DNA of 36,555 nucleotides from Erysipelotrichaceae bacterium (lineage in GTDB: Bacteria > Bacillota_I > Bacilli_A > Erysipelotrichales > Erysipelotrichaceae). The notes below the pieces were generated by a model, which made no database searches, was not told the origin of the DNA, and worked only from the letters and a program-made list of their open reading frames with translations. Below are positions 18,785 to 26,897 of the stretch, piece after piece. The stretch covers positions 1 through 36,555 of the forward strand of contig JAQYFP010000021.1 in the NCBI GenBank assembly GCA_028723085.1. Direction: 5' to 3'. The first letter of the stretch is position 1. Each line of letters starts with the position of its first letter. The translations under genes and the position numbers were made by a program.

Positions 18785-19835
18785 AATAATCTTAAATATA
18801 GCTCTGCGTATTTTAGATGTCTTAACATTCTTTGTGAAACAAGATTCCAAGCGAATTACGTTTGTTTCTTTGACACAAAGTGAATTAAGCTCGGATTTTA
18901 AAAAGATAAATGATTTATTGGGTTCAGATGAATTTCATATTCATTATAATTTGATTGAATTTGAGTCGAATTTATTAGGACAACTTAAATATTTCTTTAA
19001 TTGTTTAAAACAATTAATTGATTTAAAGAAATCAAAATTAGTTATTTTAAATGATAATAACTATGTTGTTTCTTTTTTTAAACCAGAACAAACAAAGGTA
19101 CTACAAATATGGCATGCTCCAGGTGCTGTTAAAAAATTTGGAAATCAAATAAAAAGGCAGTATCCAATTCAAAATTATGACTATGTTATTTGTAATAGTG
19201 AATATTGGAAAGCCATTTATAGTGAATGTTTTAATGTAAAAGAAGAACAAGTAATAGTAACGGGTTTACCTAGAATGGATGATTTATTAAAAGATACAAC
19301 AAGTGATTTTTATATTCGTCATCCAGAGTGTAAAAATAAAAAACTAATATTATATGCACCTACGTTTAGAGGAAATATAATAGATGGTTTAAAGAGTGTT
19401 TGCATGGATTTTGATCAGTTACATTTAAATGAAGATGAAATCCTTCTTTGTAAGTTTCATCCTTTATTAAAGGACATGGAAATTAATCATAAACAAGTCA
19501 TTAATGTATCCAAAGAAGATTTATATGATTTAATGAAAGTAAGTCATTTATTGATTTCGGATTATTCTTCTGTATTCTTTGATTATTGTTTATTAGAAAA
19601 ACCAGTGATTGCCTTTGTACCAGATTATGAATCATATGAAAAACAAATTGGATTTAATATTGATTTGTATTCTGATTTTGATGGTCCAATTTGTACAAAT
19701 GAACAACAATTAAATGAAGTCATTCACTGTGATTTAAAAATTGATTCACAATTTCAAAGAAAGTTTGTAGAGTATACTGATGGTATGAATTCTTATCGAG
19801 TTGTGAATTTGATTAAACAAATTATGAATCATTAA
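18771..19835 (+). CDS. CDP-glycerol glycerophosphotransferase family protein, divergent subtype
   Basis: QIWHAPGAVKKFG, VTGLPRMDDL, LYAPTFRGN, LISDYSSVFFDYCLLEKPVIAF. Start refined to MGLSKIILNI at 18771 (AAGGAG SD); overlaps the previous ORF by 14 nt. Confidence 0.88.
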   Translation: MGLSKIILNIALRILDVLTFFVKQDSKRITFVSLTQSELSSDFKKINDLLGSDEFHIHYNLIEFESNLLGQLKYFFNCLKQLIDLKKSKLVILNDNNYVVSFFKPEQTKVLQIWHAPGAVKKFGNQIKRQYPIQNYDYVICNSEYWKAIYSECFNVKEEQVIVTGLPRMDDLLKDTTSDFYIRHPECKNKKLILYAPTFRGNIIDGLKSVCMDFDQLHLNEDEILLCKFHPLLKDMEINHKQVINVSKEDLYDLMKVSHLLISDYSSVFFDYCLLEKPVIAFVPDYESYEKQIGFNIDLYSDFDGPICTNEQQLNEVIHCDLKIDSQFQRKFVEYTDGMNSYRVVNLIKQIMNH

Positions 19836-19836
19836 A

Positions 19837-19868
19837 AAAAGATGGAATTTTATTATTTTCCATCTTTT
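19837..19868. terminator. Bidirectional terminator between convergent tag-like cluster and relQ-like gene
   Basis: AAAAGATGGAA / TTCCATCTTTT hairpin flanked by A-run and T-run. Confidence 0.7.
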
Positions 19869-20503
19869 ATTTGTTGCATTTTACGATCCAATTCCTGACA
19901 AATTTTTGAACAAATATAAAGTTCATTATCGATTTCATTTAAGCGTTCTTGTGGTAAGTCTTTTTTATAGCGTATTTTATGTTCTAGACTCGCCCAAAAA
20001 TCCATTGCGATAGTACGAAATTGAACTTCAACTTTTACCCATTTCTTTTCATTGGCAAGAAAAATAGGAATTTCAATAATTAAGTGTAAAGAACGATATC
20101 CATTTGGCTTCGCATTTTGAATATAATCTTTTTTTTCAATGAGTCTTACGTCATCTTGTTTTAAAAATAAATGAGCTAAATTATAAATATCTTCTTCAAA
20201 TGAACAAATAATACGAACACCAGCTATATCAAATAAATTTGTTTCCATTGATGATACCGACAAAGGAAGATTACGTCGTTCTAATTTTTTGACGATACTT
20301 TCTTCTTTTTTTATACGAGTATGAATGGATTCAATGGGGTTACGATCAGCTAAAATAGAAAAGTTTTCACTTAATACTTTAAATTTTGTTTCAACTTCCA
20401 TTAAAGCACATCGATAATATGACATACTTTGTTTGATTTGTTGTTCGATTTGGTCTTCACTTTGATTGGAATCGTATTTTGCGAATACTTCTGCCATATT
20501 CAT
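19853..20503 (-). CDS. GTP pyrophosphokinase family, small alarmone synthetase (RelQ/YjbM-like)
   Basis: DIAGVRIICSFEEDIYNLAHLF, KPNGYRSLHLIIEIP, VEVQFRTIAMDFWASLEHKIRYK; no HD domain at 216 aa. Confidence 0.92.
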   Translation of the reverse strand: MNMAEVFAKYDSNQSEDQIEQQIKQSMSYYRCALMEVETKFKVLSENFSILADRNPIESIHTRIKKEESIVKKLERRNLPLSVSSMETNLFDIAGVRIICSFEEDIYNLAHLFLKQDDVRLIEKKDYIQNAKPNGYRSLHLIIEIPIFLANEKKWVKVEVQFRTIAMDFWASLEHKIRYKKDLPQERLNEIDNELYICSKICQELDRKMQQIKDGK

Positions 20504-20536
20504 TTTTAAATCACCGCTTGCATTGTAACATAGTTT

Positions 20537-20583
20537 TATTATTTTTTAAATTGACAAATATGATGTCAATTTAAAAAATAATA
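20537..20583. repeat. 20-bp perfect inverted repeat in the divergent relQ-like/rsmG intergenic region
   Basis: TATTATTTTTTAAATTGACA (20537-20556) / TGTCAATTTAAAAAATAATA (20564-20583), 7-nt loop AATATGA. Confidence 0.9.
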
Positions 20584-20639
20584 TATAGTTGTAATCAGAA
20601 ATAGATTGTTCATGTTATAATAAGGCGGCAGAGGTAAAT

Positions 20640-21341
20640 ATGACAAAAGAAGAATTCATTAGTGCTTGTAAGCAAGCAAATATCACTTTAACAGAAAAAC
20701 AAATTCATCAATTTGAATTGTACAAAGATTTATTATTGGAATGGAATGAAAAAATGAATTTAACAGCCATCACCAAAGAAGAAGAAATATGGGAAAAACA
20801 CTTCTATGATTCGATTTACCCTTTCTTCAATTGTGAAATCAATTCAATGTGTGATGTAGGATCCGGTGCAGGTTTTCCTGGTATTCCGGTAAAAATTGTT
20901 TTTGATTCGATTCACTTAACAATCGTTGAGCCGTTACAAAAAAGGTGTCGCTTTTTAGAAGAAGTCAAAAAACAACTTCATCTTGAAAATGTTGAAATTA
21001 AAGCTGAACGAGCAGAGGATTTTGTGAAAAATCATCGTGAACAATATGATTTAGTAAGTGCTAGAGCGGTTGCGAAACTTTCTATTTTATTAGAGCTTTG
21101 TGTTCCACTTGTGAAAGTGAATGGTCTTATGGTTGCTTTAAAGGGAAAAAATGGAAAACAGGAATTAGAAGAGGCTCAAAAAGCAGTTTCAATTTTAAGT
21201 CTTGATCTTGAAAAAGAAGAGATATTTCATTTAGATGATGAAGCAACAAGAATGAATTTTTATTTTAGAAAGAAAAAGAGTACGCCTTTAAAATATCCTA
21301 GAGCGTATGGACAAATAAAGAAAAAGCCATTGGGGGAGTAA
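20640..21341 (+). CDS. rsmG: 16S rRNA (guanine(527)-N(7))-methyltransferase RsmG (GidB)
   Basis: YKDLLLEWNEKMNLTAIT, HFYDSIYPF, CDVGSGAGFPGIPVKI, SARAVAKLSILLELC. Confidence 0.96.
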   Translation: MTKEEFISACKQANITLTEKQIHQFELYKDLLLEWNEKMNLTAITKEEEIWEKHFYDSIYPFFNCEINSMCDVGSGAGFPGIPVKIVFDSIHLTIVEPLQKRCRFLEEVKKQLHLENVEIKAERAEDFVKNHREQYDLVSARAVAKLSILLELCVPLVKVNGLMVALKGKNGKQELEEAQKAVSILSLDLEKEEIFHLDDEATRMNFYFRKKKSTPLKYPRAYGQIKKKPLGE

Positions 21342-21342
21342 T

Positions 21343-22110
21343 ATGGGAAAAATAGTTGCTATTTCAAATCAAAAAGGTGGCGTTGGAAAGACAACAACAG
21401 CCATTAATTTATCAAGTGGTCTTTCTTATATGCAAAAGAAAGTCTTATTAATTGATTTGGATTCACAAGGAAATGCATCAACGGGTTTGTCTGCTATTAG
21501 AGAACAAGGACAAAATACAATTTATTCGGTTTTATTTGAGAATTGTCCGATTGAACAAGCTATCGTTCATTTGGATTCACCAAATATTGATATGTTACCA
21601 GCTAATTTAACTTTAGCAGGAGCGGATATTTTGATGGATCAAGAAAATGACAAAGAAATGTTTTTAAAGAATGCGGTGGCACCAATCAAAGATCAATATG
21701 ATTATATTATTATTGATTGTCCTCCTTCACTTGGACTACTAACAACCAATGCCCTTACAGCAGCGGATAGTGTTTTAATTCCAGTGCAATGTGAATACTA
21801 TGCTCTTGAAGGGGTAACTCAATTGTTGATGACAATTCGTTTAGTTCAAAAAACAACGAATCCTAAATTAAAAATTGAGGGATTGGTTATGACTATGTAT
21901 GACATTCGTACAAAATTGAGTATGGAAGTTTCACAAGATGTACGTCAAACTTTTGGAAAATTAGTTTATCAGAGTTATATTCCAAGAAATATTAAATTAT
22001 CAGAAGCACCAAGCCGTGGACAATCTATTTTTGAATACGATGTAAATAGTTCAGGGGCTAAATCTTATGGTGATTTAACACAAGAATTTGTAAGACGAAA
22101 CGAGGAATAA
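21343..22110 (+). CDS. parA: Chromosome-partitioning ATPase ParA/Soj
   Basis: KIVAISNQKGGVGKTTTAINLSSGL, IDLDSQGNASTGL, YDYIIIDCPPSLGLLTTNAL, IPRNIKLSEAPSRGQSI. Confidence 0.96.
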   Translation: MGKIVAISNQKGGVGKTTTAINLSSGLSYMQKKVLLIDLDSQGNASTGLSAIREQGQNTIYSVLFENCPIEQAIVHLDSPNIDMLPANLTLAGADILMDQENDKEMFLKNAVAPIKDQYDYIIIDCPPSLGLLTTNALTAADSVLIPVQCEYYALEGVTQLLMTIRLVQKTTNPKLKIEGLVMTMYDIRTKLSMEVSQDVRQTFGKLVYQSYIPRNIKLSEAPSRGQSIFEYDVNSSGAKSYGDLTQEFVRRNEE

Positions 22111-22111
22111 C

Positions 22112-22978
22112 ATGGATAATAAAAAATTAGGAAAAGGTCTTTCTTCTATTTTTGGTGAAGATGTCGCAAAGGTTTTAGATGATATTCAAAATGGTGATGT
22201 TCAAACCGAAAAACAAGAACAAAAGAAAATTGATATTACGCAAATTCGTCCTAATCCATATCAACCACGAAAAGTTTTTGACCAAGAAGCATTAAAAGAA
22301 TTAAGTGATTCGATTGCCCAACATGGGGTATTCACACCGATTTTAGTTAAAAAAGGAATTCGTGGATATGACTTAATTGCTGGGGAACGTCGTTTGCGTG
22401 CTTCCAAAATGGCGGGATTAGAAGAAATTCCGGCTATCATTGTAGATTTTGATGACCAACAAATGATGGAAATTGCTTTATTGGAAAACATTCAAAGAGA
22501 GGATTTAAATGTTATCGAAGAAGCAAAGGCATATGAAAATTTAATTAATCGTTTTCAATATACGCAAGAACAATTAGCTCATCGAGTTGGTAAATCAAGA
22601 GAACATATTACCAATACGCTTCGTTTATTAAAGTTACCAGAACAAGTTCAAGAATATGTTGTGAATAAACAATTATCAATGGGACATGTTCGTGCTTTAT
22701 TGTCTTTAAAAGATGAAGATCGTATTTTAAAAACAGCGCAAAAAGCTATTGATCAAAATTTATCGGTTCGAAAAGTTGAGCAATTGGTAAAAGATATCAA
22801 TAATCCAAAGGTACCTGAAAAAAATCCAGAGGATATTTATTTAAAAGATATAAAAGTTAAATTAGAGGAATTTTTCAAAACAAATGTAAGTGTATCAAAT
22901 CATTCTATTTCTATTCATGTTGAAGATAAAGAAGATATGAATCGTATTTTAGAGATGCTTCATTTAGTTGAGGATTAA
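22112..22978 (+). CDS. parB: ParB/Spo0J chromosome-partitioning protein
   Basis: LGKGLSSIFGED, IRPNPYQPRKVFD, DLIAGERRLRASKMAG, ALLENIQREDLNVIEEAKAY. Confidence 0.96.
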   Translation: MDNKKLGKGLSSIFGEDVAKVLDDIQNGDVQTEKQEQKKIDITQIRPNPYQPRKVFDQEALKELSDSIAQHGVFTPILVKKGIRGYDLIAGERRLRASKMAGLEEIPAIIVDFDDQQMMEIALLENIQREDLNVIEEAKAYENLINRFQYTQEQLAHRVGKSREHITNTLRLLKLPEQVQEYVVNKQLSMGHVRALLSLKDEDRILKTAQKAIDQNLSVRKVEQLVKDINNPKVPEKNPEDIYLKDIKVKLEEFFKTNVSVSNHSISIHVEDKEDMNRILEMLHLVED

Positions 22979-22990
22979 TTCCTCTTTTTT
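22970..22990 (+). terminator. Terminator of rsmG-parA-parB
   Basis: GAGGA TTAAT TCCTC TTTTTT overlapping the parB stop. Confidence 0.65.
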
Positions 22991-22991
22991 A

Positions 22992-23020
22992 TTGAATTGC
23001 GTATGGATTAAGTCTATAAT
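22992..23020 (+). promoter_or_regulatory. Sigma-A-like promoter upstream of yitT-family gene
   Basis: TTGAAT (22992-22997), 17-nt spacer, TATAAT (23015-23020). Confidence 0.6.
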
Positions 23021-23052
23021 CGAATTTGTTGTTTAAGAGGTATGAACAAAAT

Positions 23053-23898
23053 ATGAAAAAAATAAAGTTTTTTGTGGTATTAAATCTAGGATTGTTTTTA
23101 ACAGCTATTGGAATTGCGATATTTAAAACACCAAATCATTTTGCCTTTGGAGGAACATCTGGTATTTCTATTATCTTAGCAACTTTATTTCCTCGTTTTA
23201 ATGTAGGAAGCTTTATGTGGTTAGTAAATGGAATATTAGTTGTATTGGGATTAATTTTCTTAGGAAGAAAAACAATGGGATGGACGATTTATTCTTCATT
23301 TGCACTTTCTTTTTATGTAAGTTTAATCGAAAAAGTAATTGTATTATCAGCCCCATTGACAAATGATACATTCTTGGAACTATGGTTTGCGGTTATTTTA
23401 CCAGCAGTTGGTTCTGCACTTGTATTTAATGTAGGAGCAAGCACAGGAGGAACAGATATTGTAGCGATGATTTTACATAAATATACTTCTTTAGAAATCG
23501 GAAAAGCATTAATGGTTTCGGATTCAATCATTGTATTAATCGCAGCTTATTTATTTGGTCCTGCAACTGGTTTATATTGTATTTTAGGTCTTATTTTAAA
23601 GGGAACATTAGTTGATAGTGTGATTGAAAGCTTTAACTTACGAAAAGTTTGTACTGTTGTGACAAGTAAACCGGATCCAATTAAGAATTATATTATTGAA
23701 GTGTTACATCGTTCAGCAACGGTTGAACAAGCAACAGGTGCTTATACAGATGAAGAAAAAACAATTTTAATTACAGTATTAACAAAAAGAGAAGCTATGT
23801 TGTTAAGAAACTTTATTCACCAAAGCGATGAAAAAGCATTTATTACGATTGTTAATAGTTCAGAGATTATTGGAAAAGGATTTAGAGGAGCGGTTTAG
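23053..23898 (+). CDS. YitT-family membrane protein (YitT plus DUF2179)
   Basis: TM-rich N-terminal half, GGTSGISIILATLF, GASTGGTDIVAMIL, C-terminal DUF2179-like DEKAFITIVNSSEIIGKGFRG. Start uncertain (ORF-track 23026). Confidence 0.85.
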   Translation: MKKIKFFVVLNLGLFLTAIGIAIFKTPNHFAFGGTSGISIILATLFPRFNVGSFMWLVNGILVVLGLIFLGRKTMGWTIYSSFALSFYVSLIEKVIVLSAPLTNDTFLELWFAVILPAVGSALVFNVGASTGGTDIVAMILHKYTSLEIGKALMVSDSIIVLIAAYLFGPATGLYCILGLILKGTLVDSVIESFNLRKVCTVVTSKPDPIKNYIIEVLHRSATVEQATGAYTDEEKTILITVLTKREAMLLRNFIHQSDEKAFITIVNSSEIIGKGFRGAV

Positions 23899-23920
23899 AA
23901 AACTAAACCGTTTTTCTTTT
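23891..23920 (+). terminator. Rho-independent terminator overlapping yitT-family stop
   Basis: CGGTTTAG AAAA CTAAACCG TTTTTCTTTT. Confidence 0.8.
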
Positions 23921-23946
23921 TTTTCATTTCGTATATAATATGAAGC

Positions 23947-24112
23947 ATATTGCGAATATAAAAAATAATAGCGCCAGGACTACTATGTAGTTGACGAGGA
24001 CCAAGTTAATCGAAAGATTCGGCGGATGACTTGGAGGCTTGATACAGTCTGTAGTAAATGATAAAACCGATTTGTGAAAATCGAACAAATTCATTGAGTA
24101 TCTTCGCAATAT
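23947..24112 (+). ncRNA. glmS ribozyme/riboswitch (GlcN6P-responsive self-cleaving RNA)
   Basis: AGCGCC cleavage motif with G1 at 23971, local hairpin ACTAC/GTAGT, TTGACGAGGA, ATTCGGCGGATGACTTGG core; immediately upstream of glmS. The outer boundary includes a 10-bp flanking helix. Confidence 0.93.
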
Positions 24113-24129
24113 TAGTGGAGGTGTTTTGA

Positions 24130-25956
24130 ATGTGTGGAATTGTTGGTTTTAACGGAAACCACCAAGCAGCTCCAATTTTATTAGATGGACTGACAAAATT
24201 GGAGTATCGAGGATACGATTCAGCTGGAATCGCAATCCAAAATCAAGGAGAAGTTCAAGTCGTCAAAGTGAAAGGTAGATTAAATGTTTTAAAAGAAAAA
24301 ACAAATAATGGCTTGGCTTCAAAAGGGACATGTGGAATAGGACATACGCGTTGGGCTACACATGGAAAGGCAAATGAAATCAATGCCCATCCTATGGTTT
24401 CTTATCACAAAGAAGTTGTGGTTGTGCACAATGGAATTATTGAAAATTATCAAGAATTAAAAAATCGCTTAGTTTTAAAAGGATACGAGTTTTATTCACA
24501 AACAGATACTGAAGTTGTAACGAATTTAATTGAATATTATTATTTAAAATATAAAGATCCTTTACAAGCTTTATCAAAAACAATGATGCTGATTCGTGGT
24601 TCTTATGCCTTAGCCATTTTATTTAAAGGCTATGAAGATAAAATATATGCGATTCGTAAAGATAGTCCTATGATTTTAGGAATATCAGAGAATGAGTCTT
24701 ATTTGGCAAGTGATGTCCCTGCTATTTTAAAATATACGAATAATGTATATTATATTGATAATTTAGAATTAGCTTGTTTAGAAAAAGGAAAGATTCTTTT
24801 TTATAATTTAGATGGAGAAACAATAGAAAAAGAATGTACGTCAATTCAACTTGATAGTCAACAAGCACAAAAAGATGGATATGAACATTTTATGATGAAG
24901 GAAATCTATGAACAACCTAAAGCAGTTCAAGATACTTTAAATCAATTTATAAAAAATAATAAAATTCAAATTGATGCATTAAATCAATTAGACATTGAAT
25001 CCATTTCTCAAATTTACTTTGTCGCATGCGGATCCGCCTGGCATGTAGGCAAAGCCTGTGAATATATAATGGAAGACATATGTAAAATTCCTGTTCGTAC
25101 TGAATTGGCATCTGAATTTCGATACCGTAATCCTTTATTAAATAAAAACGATTTAGTGATTGTGATTTCTCAATCAGGAGAAACAGCAGATAGTCTAGCT
25201 GCCTTACGACTTGCCAAAGAAAAAGAAATTAAAACATTGGCGATTGTTAATGTTGTTGCTTCTTCGATTGCACGAGAAGCGGATTTTGTTTTATATACAT
25301 TAGCGGGATTAGAAATCTCAGTTGCGACGACTAAGGCTTATAGTGCACAATTAATTATGGGATATTTATTAGCTGTCCAATTTGCCTTTGTTCGTAAAAC
25401 AATTGATTCGAATTTATATCATTATTATATTGAGGAAATAAAGAGTCTTCCTGAAAAAATCGAAAAGACATTGGAAAATAAGGAACGTTTACAATGGTTT
25501 GCGTCTAAATTTGCCAATGCTAAGGATATCTTTTTCATTGGAAGAGGACTAGATTATGCGATTAGTTTAGAAGGTAGTTTAAAATTAAAAGAAATTAGCT
25601 ATATTCATTCAGAATCCTATGCTGCCGGGGAACTAAAACATGGAGCTATTTCTTTAATTGAAAAGAACACTTTAGTCATTGGTATTTGTACACAATCGAA
25701 TTTATATGAAAAAACAATGAGTAATATGGTGGAATGTAAAGCTAGAGGAGCTTACTTAATGGGTGTTGCCCCTCATGGACTTTATAAAATAGAAGATACA
25801 GTAGATTTTGCGACATATATTCCTAAAGTCGATGAACATTTTATAGGATCATTGGCTATCATTCCGTTACAGTTATTAGCTTATTATATTAGTGTAGCAA
25901 AAGGATTAGATGTAGATAAACCAAGAAACTTAGCTAAATCAGTAACAGTTGAATAA
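24130..25956 (+). CDS. glmS: Glutamine--fructose-6-phosphate aminotransferase (isomerizing)
   Basis: MCGIVGFNGNHQAAPILLDGLTKLEYRGYDSAGIA, ACGSAWHVGKACEYIMED, SQSGETADSLAALRLAKE, C-terminal NLAKSVTVE. Confidence 0.97.
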   Translation: MCGIVGFNGNHQAAPILLDGLTKLEYRGYDSAGIAIQNQGEVQVVKVKGRLNVLKEKTNNGLASKGTCGIGHTRWATHGKANEINAHPMVSYHKEVVVVHNGIIENYQELKNRLVLKGYEFYSQTDTEVVTNLIEYYYLKYKDPLQALSKTMMLIRGSYALAILFKGYEDKIYAIRKDSPMILGISENESYLASDVPAILKYTNNVYYIDNLELACLEKGKILFYNLDGETIEKECTSIQLDSQQAQKDGYEHFMMKEIYEQPKAVQDTLNQFIKNNKIQIDALNQLDIESISQIYFVACGSAWHVGKACEYIMEDICKIPVRTELASEFRYRNPLLNKNDLVIVISQSGETADSLAALRLAKEKEIKTLAIVNVVASSIAREADFVLYTLAGLEISVATTKAYSAQLIMGYLLAVQFAFVRKTIDSNLYHYYIEEIKSLPEKIEKTLENKERLQWFASKFANAKDIFFIGRGLDYAISLEGSLKLKEISYIHSESYAAGELKHGAISLIEKNTLVIGICTQSNLYEKTMSNMVECKARGAYLMGVAPHGLYKIEDTVDFATYIPKVDEHFIGSLAIIPLQLLAYYISVAKGLDVDKPRNLAKSVTVE

Positions 25957-25963
25957 AAAATCA

Positions 25964-25986
25964 AACCTCCTTGAGAAGAAGGTTAT
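25964..25986. terminator. Likely bidirectional terminator between glmS and the convergent DUF5662-like gene
   Basis: AACCTCCTT GAG AAGAAGGTT hairpin with one mismatch, flanked by A-rich and T-rich tracts. Confidence 0.5.
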
Positions 25987-26501
25987 TTTAATACGTTTTT
26001 ACGAATATACTTAATTGTTTCATCTAGGCCGTGTTGCGATAAATAAGATAATAAAGAATAAATTAATTGATCGGTTTCAGGGTGAATTAAGATATGATCT
26101 CTTCCTTTTTCGTAGTATTCTAAAGCACTAGAGTCTGTGTACTTATCTTTTTGATAAATCATACTTGCTGCTACACGATCACAAAACATTTCTACGACAT
26201 AATTGGCTGGCATTTTACAAGCGTAGATTCCATCTTTTCCAAAATCTAACCAATACTCCCAATGATGCTTGTTTCTTCCTTTATGATGAAGCCAACCTAA
26301 AGAATATCCTTTTTCTTCTTTTTCAGCATCGATAGGAGAACGATATCCTTGATAATAAGTAAAACCGGTTTTTAATTCAATGTAGGAGTACTTACTTAAA
26401 TCATGAAGTATTCCTTGTTTGAATAAATGACAACGAAAACATAGCCAAGTTACTTTTAATTTATGATGTGTAATTGTTTTAAGGTGTTGTAGTGCTTTCA
26501 T
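25983..26501 (-). CDS. DUF5662-like protein (possible metal-binding, HD-like)
   Basis: 172 aa with GILHDLSKYSYIE, GWLHHKGRNKHHWEYWLDF, PANYVVEMFCDRVAASMIYQKDKYTDSSALEYYEK; family recalled by eye. Confidence 0.65.
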   Translation of the reverse strand: MKALQHLKTITHHKLKVTWLCFRCHLFKQGILHDLSKYSYIELKTGFTYYQGYRSPIDAEKEEKGYSLGWLHHKGRNKHHWEYWLDFGKDGIYACKMPANYVVEMFCDRVAASMIYQKDKYTDSSALEYYEKGRDHILIHPETDQLIYSLLSYLSQHGLDETIKYIRKNVLK

Positions 26502-26536
26502 AGCTTCTATTATAACAAATTTTTATGATTATTATC

Positions 26537-26565
26537 TTGATATTTATAGGATTGAATGCTAAAAT
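26537..26565 (+). promoter_or_regulatory. Extended -10 promoter for rpmE
   Basis: TTGATA (26537-26542), 17-nt spacer ending TGC, TAAAAT (26560-26565). Confidence 0.7.
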
Positions 26566-26578
26566 TTGATAGCACTTA

Positions 26579-26601
26579 CTTTGGGCTCTAAGAGTCTAAG
26601 G
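26579..26601 (+). promoter_or_regulatory. Leader hairpin upstream of rpmE (candidate L31 autoregulatory element)
   Basis: CUUUGGGCUC (26579-26588) pairs with GAGUCUAAGG (26592-26601), 10 bp including GU pairs, UAA triloop, just 5' of the SD. Confidence 0.5.
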
Positions 26602-26619
26602 CGGAAGGAGGAAAATAGT

Positions 26620-26835
26620 ATGAAAAAAGGAATTCATCCTAATTATCACACTGTTAAATGCATCTGTACTTCATGTGGAGCTGAATTCGAAACTGGAAGC
26701 ACAATCAAAGGTGATGAATTGCGTGTAGATACTTGTAGTAACTGCCACCCATTCTTTACTGGACGTCAACGTTTCGCGGCTGCTCAAGGACGTATTGAAA
26801 AATTTAACAAGAAATACGGATTTAACAACAAATAA
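26620..26835 (+). CDS. rpmE: 50S ribosomal protein L31 (zinc-binding type)
   Basis: [52 protein letters not shown]; four Cys retained. Start refined from 26566 (SD GGAAGGAGG). Confidence 0.96.
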   Translation: MKKGIHPNYHTVKCICTSCGAEFETGSTIKGDELRVDTCSNCHPFFTGRQRFAAAQGRIEKFNKKYGFNNK

Positions 26836-26859
26836 AAAAAATATTTTTTATAAAACTAG

Positions 26860-26882
26860 GTGTCGTAAAGACACCTTTTTAA
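26860..26882 (+). terminator. Rho-independent terminator of rpmE
   Basis: AGGTGTC GTAAA GACACCT TTTT. Confidence 0.75.
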
Positions 26883-26897
26883 ATAGTTGGAGGATAT

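Noticed and set aside
21343-22978. Search for parS (TGTTTCACGTGAAACA-like) near parAB and oriC
   Set aside because: No convincing site found by eye. The closest, AAACACGTGATG near 30936, does not extend into the palindrome. A pattern search with mismatches over the genome would settle it.
23924-24109. Minus-strand 61-aa ORF
   Set aside because: Lies entirely antisense to the glmS ribozyme; explained by the RNA structure.
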